Shown here in pieces: positions 33,017 to 45,223 of a DNA stretch of 64,000 nt. Position numbers and translations under genes: made by a program. Origin of the DNA: Tubulanus polymorphus. Its lineage: Eukaryota; Nemertea; Palaeonemertea; Tubulaniformes; Tubulanidae. Numbering within the stretch: the stretch's first letter is position 1; each line of letters opens with the position of its first letter. The DNA lies in assembly GCF_964204645.1 (NCBI RefSeq), contig NC_134036.1:6895600-6959599 (forward strand), in the 5' to 3' direction. Below the pieces are notes generated by a model that searched no databases, was not told the origin of the DNA, and saw nothing but the letters and a program-made list of their open reading frames with translations.

Positions 33017-34490
33017 ACCGGTCAGGAAGGGAGGGAGGGAGGCAGTAGGTCGGTCGTCCATCCGTTCGTCAGTGTGCCGGCGGTGGTAGTTCGAAAAACG
33101 ACTAAGTGCTGACCGGGCCTAGATCAGCGTTACGACCCGGTGCAGTGAGGGAGGGAGAGAGGCAGTAGGTCGGTCGTCCGTCCGTTCGCCAGTGTGCCGC
33201 TGGTGGTTGTTCGAAAAACGACTAAGTGTTGACCGGGCCTTGATCAGCGTTACGACCCGGAGCAGTGAGGGAGGGAGGGAGGCAGTAGGTCGGTCGTCCG
33301 TCCGTTCGCCAGTGTGCCGCTGGTGGTTGTTCGAAAAACGACTAAGTGCTGACCGGGCCTTGATCAGCGTTACGACCCGGTGCCGTGAGGGAGGGAGGGA
33401 GGCAGTAGGTCGGTCGTCCGTCCGTTCGTCAGTTTGCCGGCAGAGTTGGTTGTTCGAAAAACGACTAAGTGCTGACCGGGCCTTGATCAGCGTTACGACC
33501 CGGTGCAGTGAGGGAGGGAGGGAGGGAGGGAGGCAGTAGGTCGGTCGTCCGTCCGGTCGTCAGTGTGCCGGCGGTGGTTGTTCGAAAAACGACTAAGTGC
33601 TGACCGGGCCTTGATCAGCGTTACGACCCGGTGCAGTGAGGGAGGGAGGGAGGCACTAGGACAGTCGTCCGCCCGTTAGTCAGTGTGTCGGCGGTTGTTG
33701 TTCGAAAAACGACTAAGTGCTGACCGGGCCATGAACAGCGTTACGACCCGGCACCGGTCAGGAAGGGAGGGAGGGTGGCAGTAGGTCGGTCGTCCGTTCG
33801 TTGGTCAGTGTGCCGGCGGTGGTAGTTCGAAAAACGACTAAGTGCTGACCGGGCCTTGATCAGCGTTACGACCCGGAGCGGTGTGGGAGGGAGGGGGACA
33901 GTAGGTCGGTCGTCCGTCCGTTCGTCAGTGTGCCGGCAGAGTTGGTTGTTTGAAAAACGACTAAGTGCTGACCGGGCCTTGATCAGCGTTACGACCCTGT
34001 GCTGTGAGGGAGGGAGGGAGGGAGGCAGTAGGTCGGTCGTCCATCCGTTCGTCAGTGTGCCGGCGGTGGTTGTTCGAAAAACGACTAAGTGCTGACCGGG
34101 CCTTGATCAGCGTTACGACCCGGTGCAGTGAGGGAGGGAGGGAGGCACTAGGACAGTCGTCCGCCCGTTAGTCAGTGTGTCGGCGGTTGTTGTTCGAAAA
34201 ACGACTAAGCTGACCGGGCCATGAACAGCGTTACGACCCGGCACCGGTCAGGAAGGGAGGGAGGGTGGCAGTAGGTCGGTCGTCCGTCCGTTCGTCAGTG
34301 TGCTGGCGGTGGTTTTTCGAAAAACGACTAAGTACTGACCGGGCCTTAATCAGCGTTACGACCCGGCACCGGTCAAGGAGGGAGGGAGGAAGGCAGTAGG
34401 TCGGTCGTCCGTCCGTTCGTCAGTGTGCCGGCGGTGGTTGTTCGAAAAACGACTAAGTGCTGACCGGGCCTTGATCAGCGTTACGACCCG
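33017..34490 (+). repeat. Module M1, copy 3 (truncated)
   Basis: Matches 8090 to about 9560 of copy 1, including 'gagcggtgtggg' (about 33875), the GTTTTTCGAAAAAC palindrome (34312) and 'ggaggaaggcag' (about 34387). It then joins directly to M2 sequence equivalent to about 10430. Relative to the left copy about 864 bp is missing (offset 24,923 changes to 24,059). A 3-bp deletion giving 'actaagctgacc' at about 34206 is shared with 31370. Confidence 0.86.
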
Positions 34491-36109
34491 GAGCAGTGAG
34501 GGAGGGAGGGTGGCAGTAGGTCGGTCGTCCGTTCGTTCGTCAGTGTGCCGGCGGTGGTAGTTCGAAAAACGACTAAGTGCTGACCGGGCCTTGATCAGCG
34601 TTACGACCCGGTGCAGTGAGGGAGGGAGGGAGGGAGGCAGTAGGTCGGTCGTCCATCCGTTCGTCAGTGTGCCGGCGGTGGTTGTTCGAAAAACGACTAA
34701 GTGCTGACCGGGCCATGATCAGCGTTACGACCCGGTGCAGTGAGGGAGGTAGGGAGGCACTAGGACAGTCGTCCGCCCGTTAGTCAGTGTGACTAAGTGC
34801 TGACCGGGCCTTGATCAGCGTTACGACCCGGTGCAGTGAGGGAGGGAGGGAGGCAGTTGGTCGGTCGTCCGTCCGTTCGTCAGTGTGCCGGCAGAGTTGG
34901 TTGTTCGAAAAACGACTAAGTGCTGACCGGGCCTTGATCAGCGTTACGACCCGGTGCAGTGATGGAGGGAGGGAGGGAGGGAGGCAGTAGGTCGGTCGTC
35001 CATCCGTTCGTCAGTGTGCCGGCGGTGGTAGTTCGAAAAACGACTAAGTGCTGACCGGGCCTTGATCAGCGTTACGACCCGGTGCAGTGAGGGAGGGAGG
35101 GAGGGAGGGAGGCAGTAGGTCGGTCGTCCATCCGTTCGTCAGTGTGCCGGCGGTGGTAGTTCGAAAAACGACTAAGTGCTGACCGGGCCTTGATCAGCGT
35201 TACGACCCGGTGCAGTGAGGGAGGGAGGGAGGGAGGCAGTAGGTCGGTCGTCCACCCGTTCGTCAGTGTGCCGGCGGTGGTAGTTCGAAAAACGACTAAG
35301 TGCTGACCGGGCCTAGATCAGCGTTACGACCCGGTGCAGTGAGGGAGGGAGGGAGGCAGTAGGTCGATCGTCCGTCCGGTCGTCAGTGTGCCGGCGGTGG
35401 TTGTTCGAAAAACGACTAAGTGCTGACCGAGCCATGATCAGCGTTACGACCCGGTGCAGTGAGGGAGGGAGGGAGGGAGGCAGTAGGTCGGTCGTCCATC
35501 CGTTCGTCAGTGTGCCGGCGGTGGTAGTTCGAAAAACGACTAAGTGCTGACCGGGCCTTGATCAGCGTTACGACCCGGTGCAGTGAGGGAGGGAGGGAGG
35601 GAGGCAGTAGGTCGGTCGTCCATCCGTTCGTCAGTGTGCCGGCGGTGGTAGTTCGAAAAACGACTAAGTGCTGACCGGGCCTTGATCAGCGTTACGACCC
35701 GGTGCAGTGAGGGAGGGAGGGAGGGAGGCAGTAGGTCGGTCGTCCACCCGTTCGTCAGTGTGCCGGCGGTGGTAGTTCGAAAAACGACTAAGTGCTGACC
35801 GGGCCTAGATCAGCGTTACGACCCGGTGCAGTGAGGGAGGGAGGGAGGCAGTAGGTCGATCGTCCGTCCGGTCGTCAGTGTGCCGGCGGTGGTTGTTCGA
35901 AAAACGACTAAGTGCTGACCGAGCAATGATCAGCGTTACGACCCGGTGCAGTGAGGGAGGGAGGGAGGCACTAGGACAGTCGTCCGCCCGTTAGTCAGTG
36001 TGTCGGCGGTTGTTGTTCGAAAAACGACTAAGTGCTGACCGGGCCATGAACAGCGTTACGACCCGGCACCGGTCAGGAAGGGAGGGAGGGTGGCAGTAGG
36101 TCGGTCGTC
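34491..36109 (+). repeat. Module M2, copy 3 (partial)
   Basis: Carries the 24-bp-deleted monomer (34791) and the internal 492-bp duplication (TCGATCG at 35364 and 35856), equivalent to about 10430-12050 of copy 1. It ends where a diverged 'gccggtggtagtcg' monomer begins at about 36128. Confidence 0.87.
34780..34802 (+). repeat. Deleted monomer junction (24 bp missing), copy 3
   Basis: Same junction 'cagtgtg|actaag' as at 10732, confirming that this M2 copy shares the ancestral deletion. Confidence 0.92.
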
Positions 36110-37327
36110 CGTTCGTTCGTCAGTGTGCCGGTGGTAGTCGTTCGAAAGATGACTAAGTGCTGACCGGGCCTTGATCAGCGTTACGACCCGGCACCGGTCA
36201 GGGAGGGAGGGAGGGAGGCAGTAGGTCGGTCGTCCAACCGTTCGTCAGTGTGCCGGCGGTGGTAGTTCGAAAAACGACTAAGTGCTGACCGGGCCTTGAT
36301 CAGCGTTACGACCCGGTGCAGTGAGGGAGGGTGGGAGGCAGTAGGTCGGTCGTCCGTCCGTTCGTCAGTGTGCCTGCGGTGGTTGTTCGAAAAACGACTA
36401 AGTGCTGACGGGCCTTGATCAGCGTTACGACCCGGAGCAGTGAGGGAGGGAGGGAGGCACTAGGACAGTCGTCCGCCCGTTAGTCAGTGTGTCGGCGGTT
36501 GTTGTTCGAAAAACGACTAAGTGCTGACCGGGCAATGATCAGCGTTACGACCCGGTGCAGTGAGGGAGGGAGGGAGGCACTAGGACAGTCGTCCGCCCGT
36601 TAGTCAGTGTGTCGGCGGTTGTTGTTCGAAAAACGACTAAGTGCTGACCGGGCCATGAACAGCGTTACGACCCGGCACCGGTCAGGAAGGGAGGGAGGGA
36701 GGCAGTAGGTCGGTCGTCCATCCGTTCGTCAGTGTGCCGGCGGTGGTAGTTCGAAAAACGACTAAGTGCTGACCGGGCCTAGATCAGCGTTACGACCCGG
36801 TGCAGTGAGGGAGGGAGAGAGGCAGTAGGTCGGTCGTCCGTCCGTTCGCCAGTGTGCCGCTGGTGGTTGTTCGAAAAACGACTAAGTGTTGACCGGGCCT
36901 TGATCAGCGTTACGACCCGGAGCAGTGAGGGAGGGAGGGAGGCAGTAGGTCGGTCGTCCGTCCGTTCGCCAGTGTGCCGCTGGTGGTTGTTCGAAAAACG
37001 ACTAAGTGCTGACCGGGCCTTGATCAGCGTTACGACCCGGTGCCGTGAGGGAGGGAGGGAGGCAGTAGGTCGGTCGTCCGTCCGTTCGTCAGTTTGCCGG
37101 CAGAGTTGGTTGTTCGAAAAACGACTAAGTGCTGACCGGGCCTTGATCAGCGTTACGACCCGGAGCAGTGAGGGAGGGAGGGAGGCAGTAGGTCGGTCGT
37201 CCGTCCGTTCGCCAGTGTGCAGGCGGTGGTTGTTCGAAAAACGACTAAGTGCTGACCGGGCCTTGATCAGCGTTACGACCCGGAGCATTGAGGGAGGGAG
37301 GGAGGCAGTAGGTCGGTCGTCCGTTCG
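36110..37327 (+). repeat. Junction block before the second L-M1-M2 series
   Basis: About ten monomers. It begins with an isolated diverged monomer ('ggtggtagtcgttcgaaaga', about 36130). It has a one-base deletion in 'gtgctgacgggcc' (about 36405). It then holds a partial M1 start (about 36670-37200) that matches 33017 onward at offset 3,660 bp. Near 37320 a 4-bp deletion in the TCCG quartets ('cgtccgttcgtcag') marks the join to module L. Only satellite is seen. Confidence 0.82.
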
Positions 37328-38996
37328 TCAGTGTGCCGGCGGTGGTAGTTCGAAAAACGACTAAGTGCTGACCGGGCCTTGATCAGCGTTACGACCCGGT
37401 GCAGTGAGGGAGGGAGGGAGGCAGTAGGTCGGTCGTCCGTCCGTTCGTCAGTGTGCCGGCGGTGGTAGTTCGAAAAACGACTAAGTGCTGACCGGGCCTT
37501 GATCAGCGTTACGACCCGGTGCAGTGAGGGAGGGAGGGAGGCAGTAGGTCGGTCGTCCATCCGTTCGTCAGTGTGCCGGCGGTGGTAGTTCGAAAAACGA
37601 CTAAGTGCTGACCGGGCCTTGATCAGCGTTACGACCCGGTGCAGTGAGGGAGGGAGGGAGGCAGTAGGTCGGTCGTCCGTCCGTTCGTCAGTGTGCCGGC
37701 GGTGGTTGTTCGAAAAACGACTAAGGGCTGACCGGGCCTTAATCAGCGGTATGACCCGGCGCTGGTCAGGGAGGGAGGGAGGGAGGCAGTAGGTCGGTCG
37801 TCCATCCGTTCGTCAGTGTGCCGGCGGTGGTAGTTCGAAAAACGACTAAGTGCTGACCGGGCCTTGATCAGCGTTACGACCCGGCACCGGTCAGGAAGGG
37901 AGGGAGGATGGCAGTAGGTCCGTCGTCCGCCCGTTAGTCAGTGTGTCGGCGGTTGCTGTTCGAAAAACGACTAAGTGCTGACCGGGCCATGAACAGCGTT
38001 ACGACCCGGCACCGGTCAGGAAGGGAGGGAGGGTGGCAGTAGGTCGGTCGTCCGTTCGTTCGTCAGTGTGCCGGCGGTGGTAGTTCGAAAAACGACTAAG
38101 TGCTGACCGGGCCTTGATCAGCGTTACGACCCGGTGCAGTGAGGGAGGGAGGGAGGCACTAGGACAGTCGTCCGCCCGTTAGTCAGTGTGTCGGCGGTTG
38201 TTGTTCGAAAAACGACTAAGTGCTGACCGGGCCATGAACAGCGTTACGACCCGGCATCGGTCAAGAAGGGAGGGAGGGTGGCAGTAGGTCGGTCGTCCGT
38301 TTGTTCGTCAGTGTGCCGGCGGTGGTAGTTCGAAAAACGACTAAGTGCTGACCGGGCCTTGATCAGCGTTACGACCCAGTGCAGTGAGGGAGGGAGGGAG
38401 GCAGTAGGTCGGTCGTCCGTCCGTTCGTCAGTGTGCCGGCGGTGGTTGTTCGAAAAACGACTAAGTGCTGACCGGGTCTTGATCAGCGTTACGACCCGGT
38501 GCAGTGAGGGAGGGAGGGAGGGAGGGAGGCAGTAGGTCGGTCGTCCATCCGTTCGTCAGTGTGCCGGCGGTGGTTGTTCGAAAAACGACAAAGTGCTGAG
38601 CGGGCCTTGATCAGCGTTACGGCCCGGTGCAGTGAGGGAGGGAGGGAGGGAGGGAGGCAGTAGGTCGGTCGTCCATCCGTTCGTCAGTGTGCCGGCGGTG
38701 GTTGTTCGAAAAACGACTAAGTGCTAACCGGGCCATGATCAGCGTTACGACCCGGTGCAGTGAGGGAGGGAGGGAGGCACTAGGACAGTCGTCCGCCCGT
38801 TAGTCAGTGTGTCGGCGGTTGTTGTTCGAAAAACGACTAAGTGCTGACCGGGCAATGATCAGCGTTACGACCCGGTGCAGTGAGGGAGGGAGGGAGGCAC
38901 TAGGACAGTCGTCCGCCCGTTAGTCAGTGTGTCGGCGGTTGTTGTTCGAAAAACGACTAAGTGCTGACCGGGCCATGAACAGCGTTACGACCCGGC
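37328..38996 (+). repeat. Module L, copy 3
   Basis: Matches 6409-8089 at offset 30,919 bp, falling to 30,907 bp after the GGGA tract near 38643. It also matches 32291-33016 at offset 5,980 bp. Private differences include 'ggcatcggtcaag' (about 38256), 'gtttgttcgtc' (about 38300) and 'acgacaaagtg' (about 38586). Confidence 0.88.
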
Positions 38997-41126
38997 ACCG
39001 GTCAGGAAGGGAGGGAGGGAGGCAGTAGGTCGGTCGTCCATCCGTTCGTCAGTGTGCCGGCGGTGGTAGTTCGAAAAACGACTAAGTGCTGACCGGGCCT
39101 AGATCAGCGTTACGACCCGGTGCAGTGAGGGAGGGAGAGAGGCAGTAGGTCGGTCGTCCGTCCGTTCGCCAGTGTGCCGCTGGTGGTTGTTCGAAAAACA
39201 ACTAAGTGTTGACCGGGCCTTGATCAGCGTTACGACCCGGAGCAGTGAGGGAGGGAGGGAGGCAGTAGGTCGGTCGTCCGTCCGTTCGCCAGTGTGCCGC
39301 TGGTGGTTGTTCGAAAAACGACTAAGTGCTGACCGGGCCTTGATCAGCGTTACGACCCGGTGCCGTGAGGGAGGGAGGGAGGCAGTAGGTCGGTCGTCCG
39401 TCCGTTCGTCAGTTTGCCGGCAGAGTTGGTTGTTCGAAAAACGACTAAGTGCTGACCGGGCCTTGATCAGCGTTACGACCCGGTGCAGTGAGGGAGGGAG
39501 GGAGGGAGGGAGGCAGTAGGTCGGTCGTCCGTCCGGTCGTCAGTGTGCCGGCGGTGGTTGTTCGAAAAACGACTAAGTGCTGACCGGGCCTTGATCAGCG
39601 TTACGACCCGGTGCAGTGAGGGAGGGAGGGAGGCACTAGGACAGTCGTCCGCCCGTTAGTCAGTGTGTCGGCGGTTGTTGTTCGAAAAACGACTAAGTGC
39701 TGACCGGGCCATGAACAGCGTTACGACCCGGCACCGGTCAGGAAGGGAGGGAGGGTGGCAGTAGGTCGGTCGTCCGTTCGTTGGTCAGTGTGCCGGCGGT
39801 GGTAGTTCGAAAAACGACTAAGTGCTGACCGGGCCTTGATCAGCGTTACGACCCGGAGCGGTGTGGGAGGGAGGGGGACAGTAGGTCGGTCGTCCGTCCG
39901 TTCGTCAGTGTGCCGGCAGAGTTGGTTGTTTGAAAAACGACTAAGTGCTGACCGGGCCTTGATCAGCGTTACGACCCTGTGCTGTGAGGGAGGGAGGGAG
40001 GGAGGGAGGCAGTAGGTCGGTCGTCCATCCGTTCGTCAGTGTGCCGGCGGTGGTTGTTCGAAAAACGACTAAGTGCTGACCGGGCCTTGATCAGCGTTAC
40101 GACCCGGTGCAGTGAGGGAGGGAGGGAGGCACTAGGACAGTCGTCCGCCCGTTAGTCAGTGTGTCGGCGGTTGTTGTTCGAAAAACGACTAAGTGCTGAC
40201 CGGGCCATGAACAGCGTTACGACCCGGCACCTGTCAGGAAGGGAGGGAGGGTGGCAGTAGGTCGGTCGTCCGTCCGTTCGTCAGTGTGCTGGCGGTGGTT
40301 TTTCGAAAAACGACTAAGTACTGACCGGGCCTTAATCAGCGTTACGACCCGGCACCGGTCAAGGAGGGAGGGAGGAAGGCAGTAGGTCGGTCGTCCGTCC
40401 GTTCGTCAGTGTGCCGGCGGTGGTTGTTCGAAAAACGACTAAGTGCTGACCGGGCCTTGATCAGCGTTACGACCCGGAGCAGTGAGGGAGGGAGGGAGGC
40501 AGTAGGTCGGTCGTCCGTCCGTTCGCCAGTGTGCAGGCGGTGGTTGTTCGAAAAACGACTAAGTGCTGACCGGGCCTTGATCAGCGTTACGACCCGGAGC
40601 ATTGAGGGAGGGAGGGAGGCAGTAGGTCGGTCGTCCGTCCATTTGTCAGTGTGCCGGCAGTGATGGTTGTTCGAAAAACGACTAAGGGCTGACCGGGCCT
40701 TAATCAGCGTTACGACCCGGCGCTGGTCAAGGAGGGAGGGAGCGAGGGAGGCAGTAGGTCCGTCGTCCGCCCGTTAGTCAGTGTGTCGGCGGTTGTTGTT
40801 CGAAAAACGACTAAGTGCTGACCGGGCCATGAACAGCGTTACGACCCGGCACCGGTCAGGAAGGGAGGGAGGGTGGCAGTAGGTCGGTCGTCCGTCCGTT
40901 CGTCAGTGTGCCGGCGGTGGTTGTTCGAAAAACGACTAAGTGCTGACCGGGCCTAGATCAGCGTTACGACCCGGTGCAGTGAGGGAGGGAGGGAGGCAGT
41001 AGGTCGGTCGTCCGTCCGGTCGTCAGTGTGCCGGCGGTGGTTGTTCGAAAAACGACTAAGTGCTGACCAGGCCATGATCAGCGTTACGACCCGGTGCAGT
41101 GAGGGAGGGAGGGAGGCACTAGGACA
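38997..41126 (+). repeat. Module M1, copy 4
   Basis: Full-length match to 8090-10219 at a constant offset of 30,907 bp, with all M1 markers and the GTTTTTCGAAAAAC palindrome at 40298. Private differences include 'aaaaacaactaag' (about 39196) and 'ggcacctgtcag' (about 40228). Confidence 0.89.
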
Positions 41127-43447
41127 GTCGTCCGCCCGTTAGTCAGTGTGTCGGCGGTTGTTGTTCGAAAAACGACTAAGTGCTGACCGGGCCATGAACA
41201 GCGTTACGACCCGGCACCGGTCAGGAAGGGAGGGAGGGTGGCAGTAGGTCGGTCGTCCGTCCGTTCGTCAGTGTGCCGGCGGTGGTTGTTCAAAAAACGA
41301 CTAAGTGCTGACCGGGCCTTGATCAGCGTTACGACCCGGAGCAGTGAGGGAGGGAGGGTGGCAGTAGGTCGGTCGTCCGTTCGTTCGTCAGTGTGCCGGC
41401 GGTGGTAGTTCGAAAAACGACTAAGTGCTGACCGGGCCTTGATCAGCGTTACGACCCGGTGCAGTGAGGGAGGGAGGGAGGGAGGCAGTAGGTCGGTCGT
41501 CCATCCGTTCGTCAGTGTGCCGGCGGTGGTTGTTCGAAAAACGACTAAGTGCTGACCGGGCCATGATCAGCGTTACGACCCGGTGCAGTGAGGGAGGTAG
41601 GGAGGCACTAGGACAGTCGTCCGCCCGTTAGTCAGTGTGACTAAGTGCTGACCGGGCCTTGATCAGCGTTACGACCCGGTGCAGTGAGGGAGGGAGGGAG
41701 GCAGTTGGTCGGTCGTCCGTCCGTTCGTCAGTGTGCCGGCAGAGTTGGTTGTTCGAAAAACGACTAAGTGCTGACCGGGCCTTGATCAGCGTTACGACCC
41801 GGTGCAGTGAGGGAGGGAGGGAGGGAGGCAGTAGGTCGGTCGTCCATCCGTTCGTCAGTGTGCCGGCGGTGGTAGTTCGAAAAACGACTAAGTGCTGACC
41901 GGGCCTTGATCAGCGTTACGACCCGGTGCAGTGAGGGAGGGAGGGAGGGAGGCAGTAGGTCGGTCGTCCATCCGTTCGTCAGTGTGCCGGCGGTGGTAGT
42001 TCGAAAAACGACTAAGTGCTGACCGGGCCTTGATCAGCGTTACGACCCGGTGCAGTGAGGGAGGGAGGGAGGGAGGCAGTAGGTCGGTCATCCACCCGTT
42101 CGTCAGTGTGCCGGCGGTGGTAGTTCGAAAAACGACTAAGTGCTGACCGGGCCTAGATCAGCGTTACGACCCGGTGCAGTGAGGGAGGGAGGGAGGCAGT
42201 AGGTCGATCGTCCGTCCGGTCGTCAGTGTGCCGGCGGTGGTTGTTCGAAAAACGACTAAGTGCTGACCGAGCCATGATCAGCGTTACGACCCGGTGCAGT
42301 GAGGGAGGGAGGGAGGGAGGCAGTAGGTCGGTCGTCCATCCGTTCGTCAGTGTGCCGGCGGTGGTAGTTCGAAAAACGACTAAGTGCTGACCGGGCCTTG
42401 ATCAGCGTTACGACCCGGTGCAGTGAGGGAGGGAGGGAGGGAGGCAGTAGGTCGGTCGTCCATCCGTTCGTCAGTGTGCCGGCGGTGGTAGTTCGAAAAA
42501 CGACTAAGTGCTGACCGGGCCTTGATCAGCGTTACGACCCGGTGCAGTGAGGGAGGGAGGGAGGGAGGCAGTAGGTCGGTCGTCCACCCGTTCGTCAGTG
42601 TGCCGGCGGTGGTAGTTCGAAAAACGACTAAGTGCTGACCGGGCCTAGATCAGCGTTACGACCCGGTGCAGTGAGGGAGGGAGGGAGGCAGTAGGTCGAT
42701 CGTCCGTCCGGTCGTCAGTGTGCCGGCGGTGGTTGTTCGAAAAACGACTAAGTGCTGACCGAGCAATGATCAGCGTTACGACCCGGTGCAGTGAGGGAGG
42801 GAGGGAGGCACTAGGACAGTCGTCCGCCCGTTAGTCAGTGTGTCGGCGGTTGTTGTTCGAAAAACGACTAAGTGCTGACCGGGCCATGAACAGCGTTACG
42901 ACCCGGCACCGGTCAGGAAGGGAGGGAGGGTGGCAGTAGGTCGGTCGTCCGTTCGTTCGTCAGTGTGCCGGCGGTGGTTGTTCGAAAAACGACTAAGTGC
43001 TGACCGGGCCTTGATCAGCGTTACGACCCGGTGCTGTGAGGGAGGGAGGGAGGGAGGGAGGCAGTAGATCGGTCGTCCATCCGTTCGTCAGTGTGCCGGT
43101 GGTGGTTGTTCGAAAAACGACTAAGTGCTGACCGGGCCTTGATCAGCGTTACGACCCGGCGCAGTGAGGGAGGGAGGGAGGGAGGCAGTAGGTCGGTCGT
43201 CCATCCGTTCGTCAGTGTGTCGGCGGTGGTTGTTCGAAAAACGACTAAGTGCTGACCGGGCCTTGATCAGCGTTACGACCCGGAGCATTGAGGGAGGGAG
43301 GGAGGCAGTAGGTCGGTCGTCCGTCCGTTTGTCAGTGTGCCGGCAGTGATGGTTGTTCGAAAAACGACTAAGGGCTGACCGGGCCTTAATCAGCGTTACG
43401 ACCCGGCGCTGGTCAAGGATGGAGGGAGGGAGGGAGGCAGTAGGTCC
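41127..43447 (+). repeat. Module M2, copy 4 (single unit)
   Basis: Matches 10220-12544 at offset 30,907 then 30,903 bp, with the 24-bp deletion (41639) and the 492-bp internal duplication (TCGATCG at 42204 and 42696). The left series has two tandem M2 units; here there is one, followed directly by the equivalent of 14867. Confidence 0.89.
41628..41650 (+). repeat. Deleted monomer junction (24 bp missing), copy 4
   Basis: Same 24-bp deletion as at 10732, exactly 30,907 bp downstream of it. Confidence 0.92.
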
Positions 43448-45223
43448 GTCGTCCGCCCGTTAGTCAGTGTGTCGGCGGTTGTTGTTCGAAAAACGACTAA
43501 GTGCTGACCGGGCCATGAACAGCGTTACGACCCGGCACCGGTCAGGAAGGGAGGGAGGGTGGCAGTAGGTCGGTCGTCCGTTCGTTCGTCAGTGTGCCGG
43601 CGGTGGTAGTTCGAAAAACGACTAAGTGCTGACCGGGCCTTGATCAGCGTTACGACCCGGTGCAGTGAGGGAGGGAGGGAGGGAGGCAGTAGGTCGGTCG
43701 TCCATCCGTTCGTCAGTGTGCCGGCGGTGGTAGTTCGAAAAACGACTAAGTGCTGACCGGGCCTTGATCAGCGTTACGACCCGGCACCGGTCAGGGAGGG
43801 AGGGAGGGAGGCAGTAGGTCGGTCGTCCGTCCGTTCGTCATTGTGCCGGCGGTGGTAGTTCGAAAAATGACTAAGTGCTGACCGGGCCTTGATCAGCGTT
43901 ACGACCCGGAGCATTGAGGGAGGGAGGGAGGCAGTAGGTCGGTCGTCCGTCCATTTGTCAGTGTGCCGGCAGTGATGGTTGTTCGAAAAATGACTAAGGG
44001 CTGACCGGGCCTTGATCAGCGTTGCGACCCGGCGCTGGTCAGGGCGGGAGGGAGGGAGGCAGTAGGTCGGTCGTCCATCCGTTCGTCAGTGTGCCGGCGG
44101 TGGTAGTTCGAAAAACGACTGAGTGCTGACCGGGCCTAGGTCAGCGTTACGACCCGGTGCAGTGAGGGAGGGAGGGAGGCAGTAGGTCGGTCGTCCGTCC
44201 GGTCGTCAGTGTGCCGGCGGTGGTTGTTCGAAAAACGACTAAGTGCTGACCGGGCCATGATCAGCGTTACGACCCGGTGCAGTGAGGGAGGGAGGGAGGC
44301 ACTAGGACAGTCGTCCACCCGTTAGTCAGTGTGTCGGCGGTTGTTGTTCGAAAAACGACTAAGTGCTGACCGGGCCTTAATCAGCGTTACGACCCGGCAC
44401 CGGTCAGGGAGGGAGGGAGGGAGGCAGTAGGTCGGTCGTCCGTCCGTTCGTCAGTGTGCCGGCGGTGGTTGTTCGAAAAACGACTAAGTGCTGACCGGGC
44501 CTTGATCAGCGTTACGAACCGGAGCAGTGAGGGAGGGAGGGAGGCAGTAGGTCGGTCGTCCGTCCGTTCGCCAGTGTGCCGGCGGTGGTTGTTCGAAAAA
44601 CGACTAAGTGCTGACCGGGCCTTGATCAGCGTTACGACCCGGCGCAGTGAGGGAGGGAGGGAGGGAGGCAGTAGGTCGGTCGTCCATCCGTTCGTCAGTG
44701 TGTCGGCGGTGGTTGTTCGAAAAACGACTAAGTGCTGACCGGGCCATGATCAGCGTTACGACCCGGAGCATTGAGGGAGGGAGGGAGGCAGTAGGTCGGT
44801 CGTCCGTCCGTTTGTCAGTGTGCCGGCAGTGATGGTTGTTCGAAAAACGACTAAGTGCTGACCGGGCCTTGATCAGCGTTACGACCCGGTGCAGTGAGGG
44901 AGGGAGGAAGGCAGTAGGTCGGTCGTCCGTCCGTTCGTCAGTGTGCCGGCGGTGGTTGTTCGAAAAACGACTAAGTGCTGACCGGGCCTTGATCAGCGTT
45001 ACGACCCGGTGCAGTGAGGGAGGGAGGGAGGCAGTAGGTCGGTCGTCCGTCCGGTCGTCAGTGTGCCGGCGGTGGTTGTTCGAAAAACGACTAAGTGCTG
45101 ACCGGGCCATGATCAGCGTTACGACCCGGTGCAGTGAGGGAGGGAGGGAGGCACTAGGACAGTCGTCCGCCCGTTAGTCAGTGTGTCGGCGGTTGTTGTT
45201 CGAAAAACGACTAAGTGCTGACC
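43448..45223 (+). repeat. Copy of the 14867-18002 block with a ~1.36-kb internal deletion
   Basis: Matches at offset 28,582 bp up to about 44850, including 'cgttgcgaccc' and 'ggtcagggcgggagg' near 44025. It then matches at offset 27,221 bp, so about 1,361 bp present on the left is absent here. The change of offset falls inside a 'ggttgttcgaaaaacgac' stretch common to nearly all monomers, as expected for unequal exchange between misaligned monomers. Confidence 0.86.
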
